Shown here: positions 7,463 through 14,197 of the stretch, piece after piece | Numbering within the stretch: position 1 is the stretch's first letter | Layout of the letters: the number at the start of each line of letters is the position of its first letter | NCBI GenBank assembly: GCA_964470995.1 | Contig: CAYYEP010000018.1 | Span: 1-16,169, forward strand | From: UBA5738 sp964470995 | GTDB lineage: Bacteria; Patescibacteriota; Minisyncoccia; Minisyncoccales; UBA5738 | DNA: 16,169 bases | Direction of reading: 5' to 3' | The notes under the pieces: model-generated | Seen by the model: the letters and a program-made list of their open reading frames with translations, nothing else | What the model was told of the DNA's origin: nothing | The model's database searches: none | Translations under genes and position numbers: made by a program

Positions 7463-8128
7463 CTACTGCTGTTTTTTAGCCAAATCGCACACCTCCCGCT
7501 CTATTTTGGCAGTTACATTCGCGCAAATATTGTGATATTCTTTCGAATCTTTGTCAATACATCGGGCTTGTTCGCGTTCCTTCGGAAAAACCATCGGCCG
7601 TCCAATGGATATTTGCGCCGCTTTAACGAATTTCAACCGTCCGTGCGGCGGCATTAACTCATTAGTCCCTTTTAATGCGGCTGGCAACACCGGCACTCCG
7701 GATTCAAGATACAGCTTTCCCACTCCTGGCTTAAAATCCTTCATTATGCCGTCATAAGCCCGGCCGCCTTCCGGATAGATTACTACACAATAACCGCCCT
7801 TAAGCATCTTTATCGCAGTATCAATAGCCTTTCTTTTCGATTCATCGCTTTTGCGGTTAATCGGAATTATTCCGCCGTAAAAATAAATAATATTCCTCCA
7901 AAGTTTTTTAAAGCCCGTATACTGATCCACCTGCGCGATAAAAGTGAATTTGCGCGGCGTTATTATGTACCCGCTCATAAACCAGTCCATATGGCTCAAA
8001 TGATTGGACGCCAGAATAAAATTGCCCCTTTTAGGGATATTGTCCCATCCGGATATTTCTTTAATCAATTTTCGGCGGATCGCTCCGGCCAGCAAAAATC
8101 GGGAAATTGTCGAAACTAATTTATTCAT
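7463..8128 (-). CDS. PlsC-like acyltransferase, divergent second copy
   Basis: A 221-aa 1-acylglycerol-3-phosphate acyltransferase family protein, paralogous to the gene directly upstream and the same length when started at the ATG at 8128. An ATG at 8209 would overlap the upstream gene by 67 bases and add 27 unalignable residues, so the later start is chosen. Motif I is NHLSHMDW (HX4D, His43 and Asp48). Motif III is YPEGGRAYDG (118-127), where the usual PEGTRS has Thr to Gly and Ser to Ala. Motif IV resembles VPVLPAALKG. It should acylate a glycerolipid at the membrane face using acyl-CoA or acyl-ACP. The altered motif III suggests a different acceptor or lower activity. The N-terminal 20 residues are amphipathic and may dip into the membrane. 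Confidence 0.85.
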   Translation of the reverse strand: MNKLVSTISRFLLAGAIRRKLIKEISGWDNIPKRGNFILASNHLSHMDWFMSGYIITPRKFTFIAQVDQYTGFKKLWRNIIYFYGGIIPINRKSDESKRKAIDTAIKMLKGGYCVVIYPEGGRAYDGIMKDFKPGVGKLYLESGVPVLPAALKGTNELMPPHGRLKFVKAAQISIGRPMVFPKEREQARCIDKDSKEYHNICANVTAKIEREVCDLAKKQQ

Positions 8129-8142
8129 ATTGTTGATCGACG

Positions 8143-8808
8143 CTAACCGACGCCGCTCCTTAACAAATCTCTGACCGCTCTCTCGATCTTTTGAGATATC
8201 GTCGAGCATATCCGGCGATATTCATCCGAATTTTTATCCACTTTGCGCGCCGCTTCCCTTTCTTCCAAAAAATCCATCGGTTTGCCAATGATCAAACGAA
8301 TCATTTTTTTCCCCTTCATTTTTTCCCCGGGCGGCATCATATCAAAAGTCCCCTCAAACGCCGACGGTACCACTGGCGCCCCGGTTTCAATATATATCTT
8401 GCCGATCCCGGCTTTAAAATCGTGCGTCTGTCCGTCGCGGCTGCGCGTCCCCTCCGGATAAATGATTAAGCAATATCCCTTTTTAACCGTTTCGATCGCT
8501 TTGGCCAAGGCCGCTTTTTTTGATTCTTTATCATTCCGGTTCACCCGTATCACATCGGCATACCAATAAAGAATGTCGCGGAAAAATTTTTTAACTCCGG
8601 CCATCTTATCCACTTGAGCAATAAAAGTGAACCTCCTGGGTGTCAGTATCCAGCCGTCGATGAGCCAATCCAAATGACTCAAATGATTGGATGCCAGAAT
8701 AAAATTCCTTTTGGGAAAATTATCCTTACCTTCCACCCCCTTTAAAAGACGGCTCTTCACATAGATGCCAATTGGAACGCGCAAAAGAAACGAAATTATT
8801 TTTTCCAT
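8143..8808 (-). CDS. plsC: 1-acyl-sn-glycerol-3-phosphate acyltransferase (PlsC-like)
   Basis: A 221-aa PlsC-family acyltransferase. It has NHLSHLDW (41-48; His42 and Asp47 form the HX4D catalytic pair), RRFTFIAQ (58-65), the substrate phosphate motif YPEGTRSRDG (117-126, canonical) and APVVPSAFEG (144-153). A hydrophobic N-terminus (residues 4-17) probably anchors it to the inner face of the membrane. It converts lysophosphatidic acid and an acyl thioester to phosphatidic acid. It follows the FabK gene by 20 bases and precedes its paralogue by 14, so products of the reductase genes and their membrane use are co-expressed. No PlsX/PlsY or GPAT is in the window; one of the two copies may do the first acylation. 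Of the two this is the more canonical. Confidence 0.88.
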   Translation of the reverse strand: MEKIISFLLRVPIGIYVKSRLLKGVEGKDNFPKRNFILASNHLSHLDWLIDGWILTPRRFTFIAQVDKMAGVKKFFRDILYWYADVIRVNRNDKESKKAALAKAIETVKKGYCLIIYPEGTRSRDGQTHDFKAGIGKIYIETGAPVVPSAFEGTFDMMPPGEKMKGKKMIRLIIGKPMDFLEEREAARKVDKNSDEYRRICSTISQKIERAVRDLLRSGVG

Positions 8809-8828
8809 GGTATTAACCGAAAACCAGA

Positions 8829-9770
8829 CTATGCCAACAGCTGACTTCCAGATTCCAGCGCCTTCTTTGCGTCGCCAACCAGTTCCTCAACAATATCCTT
8901 GCAGGATTTAATCTCTCGGATACCTCCCGCGCAAGTGCCGCACAACAATGCCGAAAGATCGGCATTTGCTCCGCCCTTGTTGCCCGCAAACCTCTCCGAC
9001 TTGATCTCTTCGGGAAAGGGGTTCTTTTCTTCGATTTTGCGCACTGCCTCCACAAATTTGTTTTTAATCATCCGCACCGGATGACCGGTAAACCGCGCCA
9101 CTACCGTAATATCCTCATCGGTCGCGTTGATAACCGCGTTCTTGTAACTATCGTGTATCTGGCATTCGGTTGCCGCCAAAAAGCGGGTTCCTATTTGGAC
9201 GCCCGCGGCGCCCAGCATCATCACCGACGCCATTGTCCGACCATCGCAAATACCGCCTGCGGCGATTACCGGAATATTTTTAATCGCTTTGACTGCCTGT
9301 GGCACCAAACAAATGGTCGTACTCTCGCCAATGTGCCCTCCCGACTCAAGGCCTTCTACCACTACCGCGTCCGCGCCGGCCTGTTCAACCTTAGCCGCCA
9401 AACGCACCAACGGTACAACCGGAATCACTTTGACCCCCGCCTGTTTGAAATAAGGCATAATTGGTATCGGATTACCGCCACCGGTAAACACCACCGGCAC
9501 TCTATTGGCAATAATCATTTTGATCAGCTCCGGCGCGCCGGGATTCTGCAATAACAAATTGACGCCGAACGGCTTATTCGTCATTGCTTTGGTCTTCTTG
9601 ATCTCCTCTTCCAGCCACGACGCCTGCGCAAACCCCGAACCAATCACGCCCAGTCCGCCCGCGTTGGAAACCGCCGCGGCCAAGGTTGATTCCGAAACTC
9701 CGGCCATACCACCCTGGATTATCGGATAATTGATACCCAGTAATTTTGTAAGTTTATTATTCTCGAACAT
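8829..9770 (-). CDS. fabK: FMN-dependent enoyl-thioester reductase (FabK)
   Basis: A 313-aa TIM-barrel flavoprotein of the FabK/2-nitropropane-dioxygenase-like family, close to standard FabK length. Signatures are INYPIIQGGMAGVS (13-26), AVSNAGGLGVIG (33-44), KPFGVN (66-71), TGGGNP (96-101), GADAVVVEGLESGGHIG (132-148; His146 is the catalytic His position), IPVIAAGGICDGR (166-178) and GVQIGTRF (190-197). TGHPVRMIKN (228-237) closes the barrel. The family reduces the enoyl-thioester double bond with NAD(P)H through FMN. The extreme C-terminus has CGTC (277-280) and another Cys at 290, unusual for FabK. It is the second such reductase in the cluster; the other is fused to a dehydratase. Nitronate monooxygenase activity is the alternative, but the motifs and neighbours favour FabK. 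Confidence 0.88.
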   Translation of the reverse strand: MFENNKLTKLLGINYPIIQGGMAGVSESTLAAAVSNAGGLGVIGSGFAQASWLEEEIKKTKAMTNKPFGVNLLLQNPGAPELIKMIIANRVPVVFTGGGNPIPIMPYFKQAGVKVIPVVPLVRLAAKVEQAGADAVVVEGLESGGHIGESTTICLVPQAVKAIKNIPVIAAGGICDGRTMASVMMLGAAGVQIGTRFLAATECQIHDSYKNAVINATDEDITVVARFTGHPVRMIKNKFVEAVRKIEEKNPFPEEIKSERFAGNKGGANADLSALLCGTCAGGIREIKSCKDIVEELVGDAKKALESGSQLLA

Positions 9771-9802
9771 ATCTTTGGTTAAAATCCCAAATCATAAGCG
9801 CT

Positions 9803-9867
9803 AAACTCTAAGCAAATTCCATTGAATTTTTGTCCGTTTAGGGTTTAGGATTTAGTGCTTAGAGTTT
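9803..9867. repeat. Inverted repeat in the fabZ-K / fabK spacer
   Basis: AAACTCTAAGCA at 9803-9814 is perfectly repeated in inverse at 9856-9867, the latter reaching the stop codon of the FabZ-FabK gene. The 41 bp between them contain further TTTAGG-like tandem units (9838-9855). The space 9771-9866 has no gene. The structure could be an mRNA hairpin between two cistrons, comparable to the one at 4851-4925. Confidence 0.65.
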
Positions 9868-11381
9868 TATATGGTAAGCGGTACCTTTGCCAGAATCGCG
9901 TTAGCCTCATCAACCAATTCTTTGATAATATCGGCAACTTTACCCATCTTTTTCACGCGCCACACATTGGAACCGGCAAACACCAGCCCGTTATCCAAAT
10001 CACCTTTGCGTGCCGCCTCCAACGCCTTAAGGATACAATAACTCTTGTCGCATACCGGTCCAATACATCCCTTGCATTCCTCCGGCAGCGCCTTGGGAGC
10101 GGTTCCAGCCAGCACCTTATCCACAAACGGCGTTCGCACCGCTCTTCCGGGCAAACCTACCGGCGAATGGATAATTACCACGTCTTCCTGTTTAGCATTA
10201 ATATGAGCTTCTTTAAATTTGATATTCGCGTCACATTCCTCGGTGGAAGCAAAACGCGTTGCCATCTGAACTCCGCTGGCTCCCGCACGCAACATCTCCA
10301 CAATATCCGCTCCGGTAAATATCCCCCCGGCGGCAATTAAGGGAATTTTAACCCCGGACGCGACTATTTCTTTTAAAATATCAATTGTCTTGCGGAACGG
10401 CTTGTCATGCGGAAAACCTAAGTGCCCGCCCGCATCCGCACCCTCGATCACAATTGCCGCCGCACCCGCCTCCTCGCCCTTCTTGGCAACTTTCACCGAC
10501 GACGCGATGGAAAACACCGGTATTCCCGCCGCCTTGGCCATCTCAAAAGTGTCATAGCGGAAACCCGCACCTTGAATGATCAAATCAACTTTTTCTTCAA
10601 TCGCCGCGGCCAACAACTGGTTAAAACGGCCGATAACTCCCATAATATTAACTCCAATTACTCCGCCCGGACCGGCAATCTCCCGCGCCTTGCGAATCTC
10701 ATCTTTCACCTCATTGGAATCTAACATCCCCGAAATCGCCACGATCCCAACTCCGCCGTTTTTAGCCACGTTTCCGGCCAAGTTATGCAAAGACACCCGC
10801 ACCGCCATTCCTCCTTGAATAATCGGGTATTTGGCAATCCATTTGCCGACGCTCAAATGCGGCAATTGGAATAATTTTTCCTTTTCCGCCGGTCGCGATT
10901 GAGTGGTTTCTGCGGCATTACCGTTGAATTTTTCCCTCATCTCGCTTTTATCCATTACCGCAACCGAAAAACGGACTTCGCATTTTAAAACCCCTTCCAC
11001 CATAGCTTCTCCCGCGAAATTAGCGATCCTATCCTTATAAAAACCCACTAGCTGTACTCGGTATTTTATTTTGTCTCCCGGCAATATGGGCGACACAAAT
11101 TGCGCGCTTCGCACCTGGTAAGCCAATAAATGTTTATTTTTGTTGTCCGCCCCGATCTTTTGGCGCAACAGTATCGTCCCGGTTTGAGCGATTCCCTCAA
11201 CCACCAAAACTCCGGGCATAATTGGAAAATCAACAAAATGCCCCGCGAAATATGGCTCATCCGGAGATGTCTGCTTATAGGCAATAATCGCATCGTTTTC
11301 GATCTTTTCCACCTCATCGACCCACAAAAACGGCTCCTTATAAGGGATAATCTCCTTAATCTGGTCTTTGTTATACAACAT
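9867..11381 (-). CDS. FabZ-FabK fusion: 3-hydroxyacyl dehydratase plus FMN enoyl reductase
   Basis: A 504-aa two-domain protein. Residues 1-145 are a FabZ-type hotdog dehydratase with YFAGHFVDFPIMPGVLVVEG (44-63) holding the catalytic His48 and Glu62, the FabZ arrangement. Residues about 146-175 form a charged linker. Residues about 178-504 are a FabK/nitronate-monooxygenase-like TIM barrel with YPIIQGGMAV (185-194), GADAGGHLG (314-322, His320), IPLIAAGGIF (346-355) and GVQMATRF (370-377). The C-terminus has a Cys cluster (Cys436, 439, 444, 449) and FAGSNVWRV (468-476), seen in clostridial FabK-like proteins. The pair would carry out consecutive steps, 3-hydroxyacyl to enoyl to saturated acyl thioester. 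One reading frame with no internal start favours a true fusion. A probable promoter lies 92-100 bp upstream. Confidence 0.88.
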   Translation of the reverse strand: MLYNKDQIKEIIPYKEPFLWVDEVEKIENDAIIAYKQTSPDEPYFAGHFVDFPIMPGVLVVEGIAQTGTILLRQKIGADNKNKHLLAYQVRSAQFVSPILPGDKIKYRVQLVGFYKDRIANFAGEAMVEGVLKCEVRFSVAVMDKSEMREKFNGNAAETTQSRPAEKEKLFQLPHLSVGKWIAKYPIIQGGMAVRVSLHNLAGNVAKNGGVGIVAISGMLDSNEVKDEIRKAREIAGPGGVIGVNIMGVIGRFNQLLAAAIEEKVDLIIQGAGFRYDTFEMAKAAGIPVFSIASSVKVAKKGEEAGAAAIVIEGADAGGHLGFPHDKPFRKTIDILKEIVASGVKIPLIAAGGIFTGADIVEMLRAGASGVQMATRFASTEECDANIKFKEAHINAKQEDVVIIHSPVGLPGRAVRTPFVDKVLAGTAPKALPEECKGCIGPVCDKSYCILKALEAARKGDLDNGLVFAGSNVWRVKKMGKVADIIKELVDEANAILAKVPLTI

Positions 11382-11472
11382 GTTTTTTTCTAAAAATCGG
11401 TTTGGCGCCTCGTCTAGGCAAACGCCTTCTTATTACCACGAAAAAACCACAGCCGCAACCCGGATATGGTTA

Positions 11473-11481
11473 ATTATAACA
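11473..11481 (-). promoter_or_regulatory. Extended -10 promoter for fabZ-K
   Basis: On the minus strand TGTTATAAT gives a perfect TATAAT with an extended TG. A start point about seven bases downstream would give a leader of roughly 85 nt before the ATG at 11381. The leader can form a stem (GTTTGCC with GGCGCCAAAC, with a bulge; about 11400-11428). The site comes after a terminator-like hairpin, supporting a new transcription unit here. Confidence 0.5.
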
Positions 11482-11545
11482 TTAAAAATTGTAAATATGG
11501 TTACGCGCCAAAAAACAACTATTATCCTAATCACGAGTTAAAATT

Positions 11546-11581
11546 CCGGTTCCCGCCGTTTTTAAAAAGCCCGCGAACCGG
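11546..11581 (-). terminator. 36-bp hairpin after fabG
   Basis: A nearly palindromic 36-bp stretch: CCGGTTC pairs with GAACCGG at the outside and TTTTT with AAAAA in the middle, with a few G-G or C-C mismatches. On the minus strand it is followed by AATTTTAA. It lies about 170 bp after the fabG stop and before the fabZ-K promoter, so it probably ends the DUF35-fabG transcript. Apart from the possible 36-aa ORF at 11585-11695, the space 11382-11751 shows no recognisable gene; an acyl carrier protein was looked for and not found. Confidence 0.5.
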
Positions 11582-11584
11582 CAT

Positions 11585-11695
11585 TCAAATGCAATCGCCG
11601 CATCCTGGCAAATCTTTTGACTCCTCTTTTTCGCACAATAAGTTGATTGCTTCTCGGTAAACAAACTCGGCATTATTTCTGGTTATTTGTCGCAT
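11585..11695 (-). CDS. Possible 36-aa Cys-containing peptide
   Basis: A short open frame directly after fabG. It starts MRQITRNNAEFVYREAINLL and ends with DLPGCGDCI, a CxxC pair. The frame is open for another 13 codons upstream of the ATG, back to a TAG, and those codons also read like protein (with a DIDGC segment), so a non-ATG start is possible. No Shine-Dalgarno is visible. The composition is hydrophilic and helix-friendly rather than random, and the ORF ends just before the hairpin at 11546-11581. It is not an acyl carrier protein: the DSL phosphopantetheine site is absent. A small regulatory or metal-binding peptide or chance are both possible. Confidence 0.3.
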   Translation of the reverse strand: MRQITRNNAEFVYREAINLLCEKEESKDLPGCGDCI

Positions 11696-11751
11696 ATCAA
11701 GATCGCAGCCATCAATATCTTTAGCAACTAACTATACGGCCAAACACAATG

Positions 11752-12504
11752 CTAAATCATTAAACCGCCATCGATATTCACCACCGTACCGGTAACAAAA
11801 CTTGCTTCGGTTGAAGCCAAGAATACAATCGTTGATGCCACTTCCTCTGGCTTGCCGAACCTTCCCATTGCCGTCGCTTTCTTAATCAGCATTTTCATTT
11901 CTTCCGGAATCGCCTCGGCCATCTTGGTCTCAATAAAACCCGGTGCCACCGCGTTGACGCGTACATTAAACCTCCCCACTTCCTTGGCCAGCGCTTTAGT
12001 AAAACCGATTATTCCGGCCTTGGCCGCGGCATAATTAGTCTGGCCAAAATTACCTTCCTGTCCCACCACCGACGCCAGGCTGACAATCGATCCCTGCGAC
12101 GCGATCAATAAAGGCAATACGTTCTTTGAACAGTTAAAAATGCTCGTCAAATCTATATCAATCACTCTCTGCCATTCTTCTACAGTCATCTTGGCCAGTG
12201 TCCTATCTTTGGTAATTCCGGCATTATTCACCAGCACATCCAGCCGCCCGAATTCCTTTTGGATATTCTGCGTCATCATCTCCACTTCAGCGAATTTCGA
12301 TACGTCGGCGCAAAAGTACTTTGCATCCGGCGCGCCGGCTTTTTTCATTTCTTCCATCGCAACCTTAAGATTTTCCTCCTGCGGCGCAATATCATTCAAC
12401 GCTATCTTAGCACCCAAACCCGCGAATTTGGCCGCAATTGCCTTACCAATACCCTGTGACCCTCCGGTCACCAGCACTACTTTCCCCTCAAATGTATTTG
12501 CCAT
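11752..12504 (-). CDS. fabG: 3-ketoacyl-thioester reductase (FabG/PhaB-like SDR)
   Basis: A 250-aa short-chain dehydrogenase of FabG size. It has the cofactor loop TGGSQGIG (13-20), NNAG (93-96), and the catalytic Ser145, Tyr158 and Lys162 within NYAAAKAGIIGFTKALA. The C-terminal FVTGTVVNIDGGL is typical. It reduces 3-ketoacyl thioesters to 3-hydroxyacyl thioesters with NADPH. The segment VGQEGNFGQTNYAAAKAG resembles acetoacetyl-CoA reductases (PhaB) as much as ACP-dependent FabG, which fits a CoA substrate. The structural Asn of the SDR tetrad (NLxS in FabG) reads as Asp118 here (DIDLTS), an uncommon change. It lies 70 bp downstream of the DUF35-DUF362 gene, in a spacer with TTAGTAC tandem repeats, and probably shares its transcript. 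Confidence 0.9.
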   Translation of the reverse strand: MANTFEGKVVLVTGGSQGIGKAIAAKFAGLGAKIALNDIAPQEENLKVAMEEMKKAGAPDAKYFCADVSKFAEVEMMTQNIQKEFGRLDVLVNNAGITKDRTLAKMTVEEWQRVIDIDLTSIFNCSKNVLPLLIASQGSIVSLASVVGQEGNFGQTNYAAAKAGIIGFTKALAKEVGRFNVRVNAVAPGFIETKMAEAIPEEMKMLIKKATAMGRFGKPEEVASTIVFLASTEASFVTGTVVNIDGGLMI

Positions 12505-12540
12505 AATTTTACTCGTAATTTATATTTCCTATTTATTTGC

Positions 12541-12571
12541 AATTTAGTACTTAGTACTTGGAATTTAACCG
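12541..12571. repeat. TTAGTAC tandem/palindromic repeat in DUF35-fabG spacer
   Basis: TTAGTACTTAGTACTT (12544-12559) is two copies of a TTAGTAC unit, itself largely palindromic (AGTACT), followed by GGAATTTAA. It occupies the 70-bp space between two co-directional genes, which holds no gene. Its TTTAG-type character resembles the repeats at 4851-4925 and 9803-9867. Confidence 0.5.
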
Positions 12572-12574
12572 AAA

Positions 12575-13606
12575 TTAATAGATTTCGGCTTGGTACTGCA
12601 CTTCTTTGATCGTCCGGCCCGCGACCGGGATTGACGCCACATCGATGTCTTTTATAACCTCCGGCAGCTTGAAAGCCCTGGTAACTTCATTAAAAACCCG
12701 GTCGACATTGCGCGCCAACCGCCCCGCCAACACTAATCCCGTGAAAGAGGTTATCTTACTCGAACGCTGGGTGAATTCCGCCTCGCCGATCACTACCAAT
12801 TTATCGATCATCGGTTCCAAATTGGCCGCGATCTGCGTATCGGACGAAAGATACTTCTGACCCAGATAACACTCTTTTTTTAAAACCTTCAAAATATTTC
12901 CCGTCGCGTTGGCCGCACCCATCTTCTCAATCGCCAAATCAATCACCAAATCCGCTTCCAATATTGGTTTAGAAACTTCCAACTGGCCAATCATTTCAAA
13001 TTCTCCCGTAGCAAGATCCAGCGGCATGATCCCAAAATTCGTGCAAATCTCCACCAAACCCGCCTTCATCGCCGCTGCTCCCGACGGCAATTCGTCAAAA
13101 CTTTGCGCCCCCACGGTGATATTTTCCCTTTTTACCCCGCAATCCAGCAAAAGCCGAATTACTGCCGCCAAAAAATCCGGAGACGTATTATCCCTGAAAT
13201 AGGGATGTGACGACTTGGTGATTGTCGGCAATATCGCCACCTTCGAACCCGCACCGATATTTATTCCGCCGATCAACCCCAAAACCTTTTCGATAGCTTC
13301 GCGCGGTTCATATTTTACCCGCCATATCGCCACGGTATTCCTGTCGGAATTGGATTCAACCGCGAATTCTTCTCCCACTTTATATTCTTTTTCGGATTTG
13401 TAGCCCCACATATTCCCCGCCTCATCTTCCAAAACCAGAACATTATAAGGCACGTTGGGATGAAAAAGCGTCGGAATCGATACCTTGACCGCGCCGCGCA
13501 CGGTCGCTTTTTTGCCGCCCGCCTTTTCCGGCGGCACCAGGCAATATGGACATTCAGCGATAGGATACTGCCACCGCCGCTTGCATTTTGAACATTGATA
13601 AAACAT
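12575..13606 (-). CDS. DUF35 zinc-ribbon/OB-fold protein fused to a DUF362-like domain
   Basis: A 343-aa protein of two parts. Residues 1-95 form a DUF35-type module: a rubredoxin-like zinc ribbon with Cys5, Cys8, Cys19 and Cys22 (CxxC-x10-CxxC), then an OB-like beta domain ending near the EEFAVES segment. DUF35 proteins pair with SCP2-type thiolases; in an archaeal acetoacetyl-CoA thiolase/HMG-CoA synthase complex they form a shared CoA-binding scaffold. Residues about 110-343 look like DUF362 (PF04015): VAILPTITKSSHPYFRD (123-139), a run resembling SPDFLAAVIRLLLDCGV, then GAQSFDELPSG. The usual ferredoxin cysteines of some DUF362 proteins are absent, so its chemistry is unknown. The gene is first of a unit with fabG and near the thiolase gene, its likely partner. 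No clear ribosome binding site. Confidence 0.75.
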   Translation of the reverse strand: MFYQCSKCKRRWQYPIAECPYCLVPPEKAGGKKATVRGAVKVSIPTLFHPNVPYNVLVLEDEAGNMWGYKSEKEYKVGEEFAVESNSDRNTVAIWRVKYEPREAIEKVLGLIGGINIGAGSKVAILPTITKSSHPYFRDNTSPDFLAAVIRLLLDCGVKRENITVGAQSFDELPSGAAAMKAGLVEICTNFGIMPLDLATGEFEMIGQLEVSKPILEADLVIDLAIEKMGAANATGNILKVLKKECYLGQKYLSSDTQIAANLEPMIDKLVVIGEAEFTQRSSKITSFTGLVLAGRLARNVDRVFNEVTRAFKLPEVIKDIDVASIPVAGRTIKEVQYQAEIY

Positions 13607-13632
13607 AATCTTAACCGTTGTTTCTTAATTTA

Positions 13633-13641
13633 TGATAAAAT
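13633..13641 (+). promoter_or_regulatory. Extended -10 promoter for the dephospho-CoA kinase gene
   Basis: TGATAAAAT is an extended -10 (TG-n-TAAAAT, five of six). Initiation near 13648 would place a small stem (GTGGG/CCCAC, 13649-13670) at the very start of the leader and supports the ATG at 13694, not that at 13595, as the translation start. The 87-bp space also carries the divergent minus-strand start of the DUF35-DUF362 gene. Confidence 0.4.
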
Positions 13642-13693
13642 CTTTATTGTGGGATTATTAAAAAACCCACCCGATGAGTTTTTTCAGCATACT

Positions 13694-14197
13694 ATGAAAA
13701 ACTATTTTTTGCCAGAAAAATCCCGCACTGGTATACAGCGAGTCTGGGGCAAAGCAATATTCGGCACCGAAAGCCAAATCAAAGAAAAATACCAAAAGGT
13801 CATCGATAAAAAAAACTACAAACTCGTCGTCACTGTAGGTGATTACTGCTCCCACCATCTTGATTCCGACATTAAAATCTTCGACAAAAAGGTTCAACGC
13901 CGGGCATTCGAGCAAAAGCACGAATGCGCCCTTACCGTCAAAAATCCCGCCGGCACCATCCAGAAAGGATCCTGGGACATCATTGAGAAGTCCCTCAAGG
14001 ATAAAAGCAATATTTGCGTCGAGGGCGAAGAAGACCTGCTTGTCATTCCGGCAGTACTGCTTGCCAAGCCGAAAACTCTGATCGTCTACGGCTTTCCCAA
14101 CAAAGGTATTTGCCTGGTTGAAGCCAACATTAAAAACAAAGCTATCTTCCGTCTGGTCCTCAAAAAATATCTCAAGGAAATGAAAAACGCGGGTTAA
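13694..14197 (+). CDS. GTP-dependent dephospho-CoA kinase (archaeal type, DUF359)
   Basis: A 167-aa protein of the family (PF04019) shown in Thermococcus to phosphorylate dephospho-CoA with GTP, the last step of CoA synthesis. Family signatures: VVTVGDYCSHHL (45-56), the Asp-x-Lys step in IFDKKVQRR (Asp64, Lys66), VKNPAGTI (82-89), VEGEEDLLVIPAV (109-121) and VYGFPNKGICLVE (131-143). It is unrelated to bacterial CoaE, a P-loop kinase. The start at 13694 is chosen because family proteins begin with a LPEKSR-like segment and the upstream ATG at 13595 would lie ahead of the promoter and overlap the divergent gene. It is the only plus-strand gene in the lipid block and meets the thiolase gene tail to tail at a shared terminator. 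Lateral transfer from archaea is inferred. Confidence 0.85.
   Translation: MKNYFLPEKSRTGIQRVWGKAIFGTESQIKEKYQKVIDKKNYKLVVTVGDYCSHHLDSDIKIFDKKVQRRAFEQKHECALTVKNPAGTIQKGSWDIIEKSLKDKSNICVEGEEDLLVIPAVLLAKPKTLIVYGFPNKGICLVEANIKNKAIFRLVLKKYLKEMKNAG

Noticed and set aside
8129..8209. Upstream ATG for the second PlsC
   Set aside because: Overlaps the end of the first PlsC gene and adds residues with no match to its paralogue; 8128 gives equal length and aligned N-termini.
11382..11751. Hidden acyl carrier protein between fabG and fabZ-K
   Set aside because: Looked for the DSL phosphopantetheine motif in the minus-strand frames; only the short Cys-ending frame is open and it lacks the motif.
13595..13693. 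Upstream ATG for the dephospho-CoA kinase
   Set aside because: Would add 33 residues absent from the family, overlap the divergent gene and precede the likely promoter; 13694 is preferred.
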